A stretch of 64,000 bases of DNA, from contig CAJOGN010000002.1 in the NCBI GenBank assembly GCA_905234245.1, positions 62,001 to 126,000 of the forward strand. Direction: 5' to 3'. A program made the translations under genes and the position numbers. The stretch comes from an uncultured Lachnospiraceae bacterium. GTDB taxonomy: Bacteria; Bacillota; Clostridia; Lachnospirales; Lachnospiraceae. Of the stretch, positions 17,490-26,103 are shown piece after piece. The first letter of the stretch is position 1; the number at the start of each line of letters is the position of its first letter. The notes under the pieces are model-generated. The model was given only the letters and a program-made list of their open reading frames with translations, had not been told where the DNA came from and did no database searches.

Positions 17490-17644
17490 GCTTTCTCCTT
17501 GTCATCACAACTTATCCTTGTGCCGTAGTAATACCGCTTGTCCTTTGCGGCACAATAGACATAGATATCTTTTTTTGATTCTTCTATGAGTTGATAGTAT
17601 TTGCAGTCTCCGCATTCCTTCTCGCCCACAGTTACTGTCTCCAT
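17486..17644 (-). CDS. Small Cys-containing protein (putative zinc-binding)
   Basis: 52 residues, METVTVGEKECGDCKYYQ..., with Cys pairs CGDC and later YCAAK and SCDD that could hold a metal. Its stop overlaps the dut start (ATGATG region) and it follows the 17.65 kb gene closely, preceded by GGTGGA. Function unknown. Confidence 0.55.
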   Translation of the reverse strand: METVTVGEKECGDCKYYQLIEESKKDIYVYCAAKDKRYYYGTRISCDDKEKA

Positions 17645-17645
17645 A

Positions 17646-17834
17646 CTATTCCACCTTTACATATAATCCACAATGGCACTCGCCCGGTGTAGTCTGCATA
17701 CGAAAGTCCTTACACATGCATTTAGTATCTCTACTCTTAATAAACTTACATGGGCAGTAACCATCGTTCTCTTTAATCTTCTGTCGAACCTCTTTTACAA
17801 GTTCTTCGTTGTCAGATACTTTAATAGTCAACAT
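17646..17834 (-). CDS. Ferredoxin-thioredoxin-reductase-like small Fe-S/Zn protein
   Basis: 62 residues. The Cys pattern GYCPCKF, KCMCKDF and GECHCGLY matches the ferredoxin-thioredoxin reductase catalytic chain, which uses a CPC/CHC-bound 4Fe-4S cluster. Such short homologues occur near nrdG in anaerobe phages. Its ATG overlaps the nrdG stop (TAATG). It may supply electrons or redox control to ribonucleotide reduction; this is inferred from context. Confidence 0.6.
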   Translation of the reverse strand: MLTIKVSDNEELVKEVRQKIKENDGYCPCKFIKSRDTKCMCKDFRMQTTPGECHCGLYVKVE

Positions 17835-18316
17835 TAGCAAATCCTTTCAGCATACTGGTTGTTTGAAGCAAGATTAACCCCAAGGACTTCATCATGATGT
17901 GGTTCCTGACCGGGGATAAATCTTCCATATTTTATGACAATGTTCTTTATTCCATACTGTTTAAGAGATTTTATTTTGTCCTTAATTTCTTTCTTGTTGT
18001 AGCCAGTATAGATAACAATATCATCGTAGCAATTAATACTTCTTAACATAGAAATAATTGCAAGTACGTCACTGAAAGAATCAAGTGGCTCAAGACCTTG
18101 GAATACCATTGCATCTGTAATTGAATTAGTAATATATCTAGTCACAATATCTTTCACAGATACATCATAGTCTTCTGCCTGATTAAGCGAACTGTTTTGG
18201 CAGATAGGCTTGCCGCACTCTTTATCGCATTTCATTGAACAATAGGGAAACATTATTGTCATGGATGGGACTCTGTAGTTAACAAAGTCCTCATCCAGTA
18301 ATCCTTTTATAATCAT
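17834..18316 (-). CDS. nrdG: Anaerobic ribonucleotide reductase activase
   Basis: 160 residues of radical-SAM type. FPYCSMKCDKEC (Cys26, 30 and 34) would bind the 4Fe-4S cluster; the third Cys is one residue later than in the canonical CX3CX2C. MVFQGLEPL corresponds to the GGEPL SAM site, and DIVIYTGYNKKE is typical of NrdG. It makes the glycyl radical on NrdD. The ATG overlaps the nrdD stop (ATGA), so both are made together once nrdD is spliced. Confidence 0.85.
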   Translation of the reverse strand: MIIKGLLDEDFVNYRVPSMTIMFPYCSMKCDKECGKPICQNSSLNQAEDYDVSVKDIVTRYITNSITDAMVFQGLEPLDSFSDVLAIISMLRSINCYDDIVIYTGYNKKEIKDKIKSLKQYGIKNIVIKYGRFIPGQEPHHDEVLGVNLASNNQYAERIC

Positions 18317-18410
18317 GAGATTTCTCCTGCGTCTTTATTGATACCTTCCCATCTACGCATCTTATACTCTTTCTTACGCTCATTAGACCAAGTTTGAATC
18401 GGTGTATAAA
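18313..18410 (-). CDS. nrdD: nrdD exon 3 (C terminus after the glycyl-radical Gly)
   Basis: Encodes (F)YTPIQTWSNERKKEYKMRRWE and a short tail, which continues the family sequence RIVGF-TP-...-ERK directly after the glycine. Joining T19499 to T18410 completes a Phe codon. The exon has no start of its own and would be missed without recognising the intron. Confidence 0.85.
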
Positions 18411-19498
18411 CTCTTATACCGTCCCTTTCAGGATATTTTAGAATAAACATATGATTTAATTTCTTCTTTTAATTGATTATTTTCCAATTCATATAATTTC
18501 GATAATGGATTATTTTTTACTAATTCAAGTCCGAAATAATCTTCAAAACATCTTCTACACCAAACAGCTTCTTCAATAGTGTTCCAAGGCTTCACATAAT
18601 ATCTTTTATCGTGGTATGTAAAATCAACTACATATTTTTTCCCACGCCTATCGTATGAAATCCCACGGATACCTATTTGATTATCTATTCTTGTAGCCTT
18701 AATATTATCTACATTTTCTTGATGTGAAACATATCTAAGATTACTTCTCATATTATTAAGACTGTTGCCATCTATATGGTCTATTTCATTGTCATCATCT
18801 GGCTTTCCAAGAATCATCTGGTGTAAATATATCATCGTGCCTTTCTTGGATGAGCCAGTAACAACATAATACTTATTACGCTTTTGTGCTATTCTCCAGA
18901 CATACTGTTTGCAAATATCAACCATATCTGAATCAACTAAAAAATTTACCACTTGATTCTTAAACAGTACGTTACATACTCCAATATCGTTTTTTATAAC
19001 CCATGAATTAGTATTTGTTTTAATCTGATGATGATTTCCTATATTAGAACAAAATGTGCATCTCTTCGGCGGTTGTATTTTCATATTCTTTTTGTCTGTA
19101 GGAATAATACTGCCGCAGTTTAAACACTTACCAAGAACATATTGATCTTTTCTTTTTTCTGGTATTATTTTCCCAATAGAAAGCCAATCATCATCAATAC
19201 AATAGTTTCTAATAATCAGTCTGTTACCAAACTGCATTCCTGTATAATCAATTTTATTCATATGTTTACTCCTTATATTTTCATATAATTAACGGGATAG
19301 ACTATACCATCATCTCATTCGTGAGATGCCTCTTGGTAGTCGTTGGGGCCATTTAATGCCTACGGATTACCCAATCCAATACATTGTTACTGGTTACCCT
19401 AGTAGTATTGGCTCTAAGGGTTTCCCCGTATATTCGAGGTTTCTTATTTTAGATCGCGTTATCTTATCACTAAGATATTGGACAATATATTTTGGTTT
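18411..19498 (-). ncRNA. nrdD group I intron 2 (carries an HNH endonuclease gene)
   Basis: 1088 nt. The 5' site follows T19499, and an internal guide GTCC close by pairs with exon GGAT through a terminal U.G. The core lies before the ORF: an R-like CCAACGACTA and an S-like GGTATAGTCTATC at about 19290-19345 on the minus strand. The 3' end is G18411. The endonuclease frame occupies the peripheral part after the core, a P9-type location. It interrupts the codon directly after the catalytic glycine. Confidence 0.85.
18428..19261 (-). CDS. HNH homing endonuclease of nrdD intron 2
   Basis: 277 residues. A Cys-rich N part (GKCLNCGS, CTFCSN) is followed by an HNH motif IYLHQMILG, EIDHIDGNSLNNMRSNLR and VSHQEN, and a C-terminal AP2-like segment (GIRGISYDRRGKKYVVDF). 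HNH nucleases of this HNH-AP2 build nick intronless alleles to drive intron spread. The stop lies 17 bases before the 3' splice site. Confidence 0.9.
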   Translation of the reverse strand: MNKIDYTGMQFGNRLIIRNYCIDDDWLSIGKIIPEKRKDQYVLGKCLNCGSIIPTDKKNMKIQPPKRCTFCSNIGNHHQIKTNTNSWVIKNDIGVCNVLFKNQVVNFLVDSDMVDICKQYVWRIAQKRNKYYVVTGSSKKGTMIYLHQMILGKPDDDNEIDHIDGNSLNNMRSNLRYVSHQENVDNIKATRIDNQIGIRGISYDRRGKKYVVDFTYHDKRYYVKPWNTIEEAVWCRRCFEDYFGLELVKNNPLSKLYELENNQLKEEIKSYVYSKIS

Positions 19499-20060
19499 AT
19501 CCTACGATCCGTGTGTATTCGGTTGCTACATCGCCGCCACAAACGGGGCATTTTGTACCGTAGAATGCATGATTGTTCTTACAAGCTTGAATTCTAGTAT
19601 TATAGGCGAAGTAGACCGTTCCAGAGTCAGCAATGTACTCAGTCATCTTTCTTGCTTTCTCATAAGAATCAAACGGAGCATCAATATTAACATGAAGGAT
19701 TGAACCACCATTACAATACTTATCAAATGCAGAAGCGATTCTTACTCTCTCCTGTAATGTAGCCTTGATTCCAAGAGGAATAAACTGATTACCATAAAGA
19801 GGAAGGTCATAAATATCTGCTTTCGGATAGAAGAACTTATCCTTCTTCATGAGTTTTGCCGCCGCTGATTCGCCGGGGATCTGCTCAGTGTTAATCATAT
19901 AATCACAATTATTTTCTGCAATAAAATCATCAGCAACCTTACGCATTGTCTTGAAGATTTTATTACCAAACTCAAATGCTTCATCCTTATAGAATGTGTT
20001 ACCAAACTCATCCTGATAGGTGTATCCAAACTTCTTCATTGTCTCATAAATTCCAATAAA
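19499..20060 (-). CDS. nrdD: nrdD exon 2
   Basis: Starts FIGIYETMKKFGYTYQDEFGN, before the ATG that gives an apparent separate ORF, and ends TRIVG plus one base. It holds the metal site (Cys587, His591, Cys598 and Cys601 in the spliced protein, KCPVCGG) and the glycine (Gly614) that should carry the radical. Splicing to exons 1 and 3 yields 646 residues. Confidence 0.9.
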
Positions 20061-21322
20061 CGGTTATCTGTTTATTTCTAAACAGCCCTGACTATCTTTT
20101 ATCCATCATCCCTTGATGAGGATACTACCATTTCGGATTTCTCCTACTCCTTAATTAAGGATAGTCGATACAGGTTTAGAATTTTTATTTCTTAAAGGAT
20201 ATTTTAGTTTTTCATTTAAATATTTTTTTATTTTTCCTCTGTTAATATTTTGAATTAACGATGGGGAACAATTGAATTTTTCAGCAATTTTTCTCATAGA
20301 TATATTTGTTTCTATAAGCATTTTTTCTATTGCTTTGATTTGATCTTGTGATAAATTCTTATATAATGGGTTCCCGTTATTTCTTATTGGATATGATAAA
20401 CTATCGTCTGCCCAACTTGTCCCTTCATTGATTGCTTGTATACTTCCAATCGCAACATTATATTTTTTTGCGATATCAGAAAACGACATATCTGTTGTCA
20501 TTAGTAACATCTTTATTTCTGGATGGTACTTCGACAACGGATTACTAACTTTGCCAGACCGAATAGGATAATTTACCCAATCAACTCTTTTTTCATTCCC
20601 GTTATTTATTTCGCATACAGTGCTTGGATGTAAGTCAAAATCATCCGCAATATCTTTAATACTTTTATCGTGTTCGTATTTTAAGCTGTAAATTAGTCTT
20701 TTTAATTTCTCATTTGATAAAAAATATTCTCTTATAGGATATTTCAGCGCATTATTATGATAATATGTTCCGCTATTAATACCTTGAACAACTGAAGTCC
20801 CTATCTTATATTTTTTAGCAATTTCAGCAAATGACAATTCGCCATTTTGAATATCTTTAATTATCAAATTTAATATTTCTTCATTTTTAATTGCCGATGA
20901 AACATGTTCAGTCCCACTCCCTACCCCTTTACCACCGGGGGAAACATTGTATCCATAAGGGACTATAGAATTAAATTCTTTAATCCAATACTTTTCACGT
21001 TCATCATAGTTTGAAATCTGGCTTTCAAGTAATTCGTACCAAAAATTCTCTTCGCCATATTTTTTTATCGCTTTATCAATAATTATTTTGGGTTTTGAAT
21101 GAGCATCTCTCAAATGAGTACCCCATCTTTTCCATGCATAATCTGCTTGCCCAATATAAACTTTATCGTTAATTTTATTTTTAATAATATAAATATCCTT
21201 TTTCATAAAAACTCCTTTCCCACGGGATTGCCTTTGGCTTTATCCAGTAAGGTTTCCCCGTTAGCCGCCCTTGCGACCCCAACAATTAGTTGGCAAAGTA
21301 GTATTAGGCTTTATCTTCTCAA
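20061..21322 (-). ncRNA. nrdD group I intron 1 (carries a GIY-YIG endonuclease gene)
   Basis: 1262 nt. The 5' site follows GGT of Gly427, and the guide GCCTA at about 21306-21310 pairs with exon TAGGT, ending in U.G. A P4-P6-like segment (CTAACGGGGAAACCTTACTGG) precedes the ORF. The R strand CGACTATC is encoded by the last codons of the endonuclease, and the S strand GATAGTC follows near 20095. The intron ends in G before TTTATTGGA. The ORF therefore sits in a P6-type loop and overlaps the ribozyme core. Confidence 0.85.
20151..21206 (-). CDS. GIY-YIG homing endonuclease of nrdD intron 1
   Basis: 351 residues. The GIY-YIG domain shows DIYIIKNKINDKVYIGQ, W-KRWGTHLRDA and a Glu in ENFWYELLE, then GYNVSPGG. 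The rest is four tandem DNA-binding helix-turn-helix units of about 55 residues, each with a (S/N)-IA-K/D-F/Y pattern ending in INxG and followed by YPIR. The final codons double as part of the intron P7. This gives a modular recognition arm on a single-strand-nicking or double-strand-cutting nuclease. Confidence 0.9.
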   Translation of the reverse strand: MKKDIYIIKNKINDKVYIGQADYAWKRWGTHLRDAHSKPKIIIDKAIKKYGEENFWYELLESQISNYDEREKYWIKEFNSIVPYGYNVSPGGKGVGSGTEHVSSAIKNEEILNLIIKDIQNGELSFAEIAKKYKIGTSVVQGINSGTYYHNNALKYPIREYFLSNEKLKRLIYSLKYEHDKSIKDIADDFDLHPSTVCEINNGNEKRVDWVNYPIRSGKVSNPLSKYHPEIKMLLMTTDMSFSDIAKKYNVAIGSIQAINEGTSWADDSLSYPIRNNGNPLYKNLSQDQIKAIEKMLIETNISMRKIAEKFNCSPSLIQNINRGKIKKYLNEKLKYPLRNKNSKPVSTILN

Positions 21323-22603
21323 ACCTATTGTGTTATATAGATGCTCAAAGTCAATCAGACCATGAGAGAAGTTAGGAAGAAGATGCTTTTCAACATTGCG
21401 CTTGATAATATGTCTTACTACATGAAGAGCCTGAAGGTCACACAGTGTTCTGTCCTCAAGTTCCTTCAGATATTCTTCCTCAGAATTTGTATCAAGAGCG
21501 ATTCTAGCAAGGTTAACAGTAGAAACTTTGACACTGCCTACTTTTAATGCTGTTCCACCGATACTATTGAAATATCCAAGGTCTTTGATATCACTCTTCA
21601 GTCTGCAACAGTTAGAAAGAGATGTAACACTATCATCAATGAACAGATTAGAATCAGACCACTTCATGTTATGTCTGATACCCCACTCTGCAAACTCTTC
21701 ATCTGCAAACTTACCATCTTTACGAAGAAGAGAAATTGTGTTTACCGGGAAAGTAAACATATTGGTGCTACGAATCTCAGACATTACTTCCATATACCAC
21801 TTCTGGAACTGAATGATATCCTCTTCGTAGTCAATCATATAAGAACCATCAGGGAATGTACTGCCACCAAACAGTGCTTCAAAATATGCTCTATCAAATA
21901 CGGATGTATTTGTGAAAGCTGACTGAGAACCATCTCTTACATACGGCTGATTAACCGCATAGATGAATCTCTGGAAGTTCTGCTTCGCATAATACTCAGG
22001 GTCTTTAATGATGTAATTACTATCTACATCCTTCTTCCAAAAGTAAAACATATAGGGAAGAAGATTAGGAAGACCAACTGCACCGCTCGTTCTGTTAGAA
22101 GCGTAGCTTACATACTCTTTGATAAAGTCTACGAATGTAATCAGATGCTGTGCGGGTTGTGCGTTCTGACCATCAATAAAGAATAATCCCTTTTCTGCAA
22201 GGTCTTTAAGATCATAAGCAAAGCAGTAAGAACGGAATGTACTAGACGGAGCATCATGCATGTACAGTTCGCCAATCCACTCTTTTCTCAGCCAAGTGTT
22301 TGCCGCTCTAAAACCAAATTTCTTGTGAATCTCTCTATAAATCTTATTAAAGGCTAACAGCTTTGCATGGGGTTTAGACATCTCTCGTTCAAGAGTGACA
22401 ATATCCTTATGTCCTACGTTAGAATTGCCATCAATTGAGGAATCAGCTACGGTATCCTTGTCAATAAAATTATCAATGAAATCTGTATAAGATAACTGGT
22501 CATCGTCAAAACCATTAATATGTGCAATGTCCGTACCAAACTCTGCCTGTAACTTGTTATACTGTGTTGTAAAATTCTTTAAAAGCTGAATGTTGATGTC
22601 CAT
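21323..22603 (-). CDS. nrdD: nrdD exon 1: class III (anaerobic) ribonucleotide reductase
   Basis: 427 residues, ending FEHLYNTIG. It contains the family landmarks WIGELYMHDA, SGAVGLPNLLPYM, FTFPVNTISLL and SNCCRL, the last carrying the substrate-site cysteines. There is no N-terminal ATP-cone, so allosteric activity control may be absent, as in some phage enzymes. It reduces ribonucleoside triphosphates under anaerobic conditions. The full gene needs two splicing events; nrdG follows with overlapping codons. Confidence 0.92.
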
Positions 22604-22615
22604 ATATCTACCCCT

Positions 22616-22816
22616 TTACTGTTCGTTAACCCACTTTACTGCTTCTCCAAAATCCATAAATTCACCGTCTACTTCAAGCATCGGTGCGGACACATATCCT
22701 TTTTTTATTAATACCCTCACATTTTCATTCTCTGTAAATTCAATGTTCTTTTCTTCAAGCTTTGCATGAAGCACATTGCACTTAGGACAATGTGTCGTAT
22801 ACAGAATTACATTCAT
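22616..22816 (-). CDS. Glutaredoxin/NrdH-like redoxin
   Basis: 66 residues with the thioredoxin-fold pattern VILYTTHCPKCNVL (CPKC redox site), the cis-Pro motif SAPMLEV and a C-terminal GEAVKWV helix. It lies just upstream of nrdD on the transcript. It may reduce disulfides during nucleotide reduction, although class III enzymes usually use formate, so another target is possible. Confidence 0.8.
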   Translation of the reverse strand: MNVILYTTHCPKCNVLHAKLEEKNIEFTENENVRVLIKKGYVSAPMLEVDGEFMDFGEAVKWVNEQ

Positions 22817-22827
22817 AATCTCACCCC

Positions 22828-23406
22828 TTAAATAACCTTAATTACTTGTTTATCACTACTCTTATCCCATACAAACCAACTGTAGGAACAGGCATCAGTA
22901 TGCTTGTCATCCGTAAAGCTTGGTCTTGCATGTAGAACATATATTCCAGATGGCAGTTTATCTTGCCACCACTGAAACCGTTTCTTACTCTCTAGGAAGT
23001 TAGTTCTCAACAAATAAACCAACTTCCCATTCTCATTCAGACATTCAAGTCCTTTATCAATAAACTCCTGTGCCAGTGAGTACGGTGGGTTACTGATCAC
23101 CAAATCATACTCACCGTGAATATCCTCGTCTAGAAAGTCTGCTATCTTTACACTATCAACCAAAGGCTTTAAAATATTTTCTTCCTCTGAACGAATCTCA
23201 ATAGCATCTATGTGGACGTTATCATAACTATCAATCAGAGTTCCTTCTCTAATCGCTTGGATGACATGACCACTCCCCGCACAAGGGTCTAATATCTTTA
23301 TCCCATCAGGAACATCCAACTCATTCAGAATAGCTGTTACACATTCTATGGGAGTTGAATAAAAATCCTGTGGTCTGCGCTTTGCTCCTCTATTAGTAGC
23401 ACTCAA
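22828..23406 (-). CDS. DNA N6-adenine methyltransferase
   Basis: About 192 residues. DPCAGSGHVIQAI is the SAM-binding motif I and SNPPYS the catalytic NPPY motif IV, with RPQDFYSTP at the N terminus as in phage Dam-like enzymes. The TTG at 23406 overlaps the stop of the upstream gene (TTGA) and is chosen over TTGs further upstream. No cognate nuclease is adjacent, so an orphan, protective methylase is likely. Confidence 0.8.
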   Translation of the reverse strand: MSATNRGAKRRPQDFYSTPIECVTAILNELDVPDGIKILDPCAGSGHVIQAIREGTLIDSYDNVHIDAIEIRSEEENILKPLVDSVKIADFLDEDIHGEYDLVISNPPYSLAQEFIDKGLECLNENGKLVYLLRTNFLESKKRFQWWQDKLPSGIYVLHARPSFTDDKHTDACSYSWFVWDKSSDKQVIKVI

Positions 23407-23969
23407 AACCAACCACAACCTCTCGCTAAACTAATAACCTCTTTCCAGTCTTTACATCTCTTGCCGCCCCAAGGTTCTCCCCAAGAAAAACTTCCAAAGC
23501 AGATTTTGTCAGATGCATTAGATGACTTTAGATTATTCGCTACATCATCAATCAGAATCCCATCAGACATATCGATGTGAGACTTATCATTATGCTTACC
23601 AATATCAATGCCAATAAAGTCATCATAGGCATTAGCAAAGTGTTCTCTGAGCCATCTAATCTTGCCCTGAATGTTAGCAAGAGAACCGATTGACACAAGC
23701 ACTACTTCATGCCCACAGAGTCTAGCCATCTCGCAGAAAGTTCTGGCATAAGGATAAAGCTTTACGTTCTTAAAGAATCTCCAAGAATCAAAACATCTGT
23801 CAAAGTATTCCTTGTTACCAAGACTCAGTTCATCAAAGTTCCAACTTCTGATGTTATAATCCGGCACATATTCGTATGTAGGATATAACCAGAAGTCTTC
23901 GTCATACATCTCGTTAACTGCCGCAATAGTATCCCAAAGGGTACAATCTAAATCAATATAAAATTTCAT
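23403..23969 (-). CDS. HAD-type 5'(3')-deoxyribonucleotidase-like protein
   Basis: 188 residues from the ATG at 23969. Motif I FYIDLDCTLWDT, motif II LVSIG and motif IV SDGILIDDVANN fit the NT5C family of HAD phosphatases, which dephosphorylate deoxynucleotides. The Lys of motif III is in the IDIGKHNDKSHI region. It probably tunes nucleotide pools. Confidence 0.75.
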   Translation of the reverse strand: MKFYIDLDCTLWDTIAAVNEMYDEDFWLYPTYEYVPDYNIRSWNFDELSLGNKEYFDRCFDSWRFFKNVKLYPYARTFCEMARLCGHEVVLVSIGSLANIQGKIRWLREHFANAYDDFIGIDIGKHNDKSHIDMSDGILIDDVANNLKSSNASDKICFGSFSWGEPWGGKRCKDWKEVISLARGCGWF

Positions 23970-23971
23970 AA

Positions 23972-24373
23972 TCACCACCACATATGAGGAAGGATATCAA
24001 CAATCAGATTCCATATCTTCTTATTGAATCTGTTCTTTGCATCATCCTTGTTTAAAAGCAATCTCTCACACTCAGCTAAGATAAGTTCAATCGCCTGTAA
24101 CTGAGTAATTTCTACATCATCTAATTTAAATTTGTAGTATTCTAGGTCAACATTGGCCCGTTCTACAAACATTTTAAAGCGGGTATAAATCCACTCGATT
24201 AGAAGATAATCAATATTCCAAGTCTCACGGCTATCAAAACCATATACCTCACGCTCTTCCATCCACTTAGACCACCGCTTGTCTGTATTATCACAGAAGT
24301 TCGTACCATATTCTGTGGTAGGGATGTCCAGATCGTCAAGGTATTTACATAAAACCAAACCTCTATCAGTCAT
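23972..24373 (-). CDS. Conserved ph​age protein, unknown (nucleotide operon)
   Basis: 133 residues from MTDRGLV; the start overlaps the end of the upstream gene. Helical and acidic, with SRETWNIDYLLIEWIYTRF and a LLLNKDDAKNRFNK segment. It ends three bases before the nucleotidase start. I do not recognise the family; it is a frequent neighbour of dNTP-metabolism genes in Clostridia phages. Confidence 0.65.
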   Translation of the reverse strand: MTDRGLVLCKYLDDLDIPTTEYGTNFCDNTDKRWSKWMEEREVYGFDSRETWNIDYLLIEWIYTRFKMFVERANVDLEYYKFKLDDVEITQLQAIELILAECERLLLNKDDAKNRFNKKIWNLIVDILPHMWW

Positions 24374-24569
24374 CTTTTTCTCCTGCAAATTCTCTGAACA
24401 ATTCAATCATTCTGTCTTCTTCTGGGAAGAAGATATCTATTTTCTTATCAGAATAAATCCACCCAAAAAAATTTGAAATAAGTTGCCCGAAACGCCAGTC
24501 TGAAAAATATTGCTGATGGATTCTATTGAACTCATCATAGAACTTAGTTAATCTTTTTGGATCTCTCAT
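24366..24569 (-). CDS. Small conserved protein (MRDPKR-WRFGQL type)
   Basis: 67 residues: MRDPKRLTKFYDEFNRIHQQ, then DWRFGQLISNFFG and FFPEEDRMIELF. The pattern is recurrent in Firmicutes and phages with no assigned function. It overlaps both neighbours by a few bases. Confidence 0.7.
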   Translation of the reverse strand: MRDPKRLTKFYDEFNRIHQQYFSDWRFGQLISNFFGWIYSDKKIDIFFPEEDRMIELFREFAGEKDD

Positions 24570-24862
24570 AGACCTAACCTCGCCGTAACTTCATTTAGTA
24601 AGTCTTTAAACCTATCATGCTCTGCAAAGAAGACTTCGAACATCTCCTTCAGTTCCACGTTCTTCCCCTTCAACTTCTGCCCACAAAGATACTTGTAAGC
24701 ATGATTTAAACAAAGGTCAAGATTGCCATAGTAACCAATAGCGGGATATACCTCTACTTCTTTGTTCTCTTTCTTGTTGATGGACTTTTTCTTCTCGCAG
24801 AGAGTGTATCCTCTACCATCAGGCTCAATGTCGATATATAGATTATCAATTACATGTACCAT
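24566..24862 (-). CDS. Conserved phage protein, unknown
   Basis: 98 residues, YIDIEPDGRGYTLCEKKK then IGYYGNLDLCLNHAYKYL and a C-terminal helix ending LLNEVTARLGL. Resembles a small DUF often found in phage early operons. It overlaps the upstream kinase gene by 17 bases and the downstream gene by four, consistent with coupled translation. Confidence 0.65.
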   Translation of the reverse strand: MVHVIDNLYIDIEPDGRGYTLCEKKKSINKKENKEVEVYPAIGYYGNLDLCLNHAYKYLCGQKLKGKNVELKEMFEVFFAEHDRFKDLLNEVTARLGL

Positions 24863-25406
24863 ATAGTCTCTCCTCTAATTCATCAGCCAGAGCAGGAATC
24901 CCATGATCCTCTGCGTTAGATAACGTAAGATTGACAAGTTCTTCACAATCTTCAAAGTCCTCATCATCTGCCCTTATTCTTCGGATAATTTCATCCATTT
25001 CATCTCCACGCTGAATCATCCTGCGCTTAATGACAGATGCTTTTGCTCCAAGAAGAACAACTGTATATTTCACATTGTTACTATCTAAGAGCGGTTTAAT
25101 ACTTCTCACACCATCAGGAGTAAGAATGATGACACTCTTCTCATCTGAACCAAGTAAATCAACCTTTGGAGTACCGTACCACCATACTCCTTCTGTAGTT
25201 TCATATCTTTTAATCTCTGCAAAATAATTATTTTGTGCATATTTTTGGAACTGCTCATCGGTGAGAAAGAAGTAATCTACACCGTCTTCCTCACCGACTC
25301 TGATTGGTCTTGTAGTACATGTCTTAATCTTTTCGTAACCACGGCTAACTAATTCATTTACAAGACTTGTCTTCCCAGTTCCTGCACGACCCATTATTAT
25401 TATCAT
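24846..25406 (-). CDS. Guanylate-kinase-like NMP kinase
   Basis: 186 residues. The P-loop GRAGTGKTSLV at the N terminus and the GMK signature TTRPIRVGEEDGVDYFFL are clear, followed by the NMP-binding ETTEGVWWYGTP and a lid R-RADDEDF region. It would phosphorylate (d)GMP or a related nucleotide. The alternative is a general deoxynucleoside monophosphate kinase. Confidence 0.8.
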   Translation of the reverse strand: MIIIMGRAGTGKTSLVNELVSRGYEKIKTCTTRPIRVGEEDGVDYFFLTDEQFQKYAQNNYFAEIKRYETTEGVWWYGTPKVDLLGSDEKSVIILTPDGVRSIKPLLDSNNVKYTVVLLGAKASVIKRRMIQRGDEMDEIIRRIRADDEDFEDCEELVNLTLSNAEDHGIPALADELEERLYGTCN

Positions 25407-25548
25407 TTACTCTCTCCAAGATCTGTGATGTCATAGAAAGTACACCATCAACATAATTAAAATAGCCATCATCTTTCATATCAAAACCCCATTCAAGGGA
25501 TTCCATAAGAGTATCATAGGTACACTTATAAATCTGTTCTTTTGTCAT
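25354..25548 (-). CDS. Small unknown protein
   Basis: 64 residues from MTKEQIYKC, chosen because AAGGAGGTTGTC precedes it; a longer frame to 25638 lacks a site. The mid part SLEWGFDMKDDGYFNYVDGVL may be helical. It overlaps the kinase start by about 50 bases, which weakens the call of the last codons. Confidence 0.5.
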   Translation of the reverse strand: MTKEQIYKCTYDTLMESLEWGFDMKDDGYFNYVDGVLSMTSQILERVNDNNNGSCRNWEDKSCK

Positions 25549-25558
25549 GACAACCTCC

Positions 25559-26056
25559 TTAACAAACCCAATAAACAATCCTGTAATAAATTCTATTCTC
25601 TTCAACCCACCAGTCATCCATGACAGAAAGAATCTCATCTACTCTCTTTTTCATTACAACTGCGGGTGAATCAACCATCTTAGTAATAACTCTATCATCA
25701 CCATCTTCTGAATATTCCCATTCGGGATCTTCAACTTGTGGAACTCGTAATGCTTCACAGCAAAGGTCTGCATATGAGATCCAATAGAACGTATAACCTT
25801 CTTCAAAGTGTTTAGCAACTTCTTTTACTTCCTCAGATACATTGTATGGCAGTCCTGTATGCACACCATTCACACTGGGCGCACCACCACCAAAGGTATC
25901 AGTAAAAGCATTAAATACATCGTGAGTAGCGTTCCAAGGCCAAAAGTCAATCTGTTTGAACTCACCTTTGTCGTTCTTGATATACGGAAGATAGACTTCC
26001 CACTTATTGGTATTTGAGTTAAACTTCTCAAGGTAAAAATAAGGTGTTCTACTCAT
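25559..26056 (-). CDS. Conserved phage protein, unknown (first gene of the metabolic operon)
   Basis: 165 residues from MSRTPYFYLEKF, behind GGAGGTTGGAG. WNATHDVFNAFTDTFGGGAP and GYTFYWISYADLCCE are its recognisable blocks, and the fold is unknown. It is directly downstream of a perfect-consensus promoter, so it should be well expressed. Confidence 0.65.
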   Translation of the reverse strand: MSRTPYFYLEKFNSNTNKWEVYLPYIKNDKGEFKQIDFWPWNATHDVFNAFTDTFGGGAPSVNGVHTGLPYNVSEEVKEVAKHFEEGYTFYWISYADLCCEALRVPQVEDPEWEYSEDGDDRVITKMVDSPAVVMKKRVDEILSVMDDWWVEENRIYYRIVYWVC

Positions 26057-26071
26057 CTCCAACCTCCTTCT

Positions 26072-26100
26072 ATTATACCTCTTAGATTATTTTGTGTCAA
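26072..26100 (-). promoter_or_regulatory. Consensus sigmaA promoter of the nucleotide-metabolism operon
   Basis: TTGACA (26095-26100) and TATAAT (26072-26077) match consensus exactly with 17 bp between; the spacer carries CAAAATAAT. It reads towards lower coordinates, serving genes from 26056 down to the terminator at 15231. Confidence 0.9.
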
Positions 26101-26103
26101 GGT

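Noticed and set aside
19497-20039. Independent small NrdD-like gene
   Set aside because: It is exon 2 of nrdD; reading before the ATG restores the family sequence up to the splice site.
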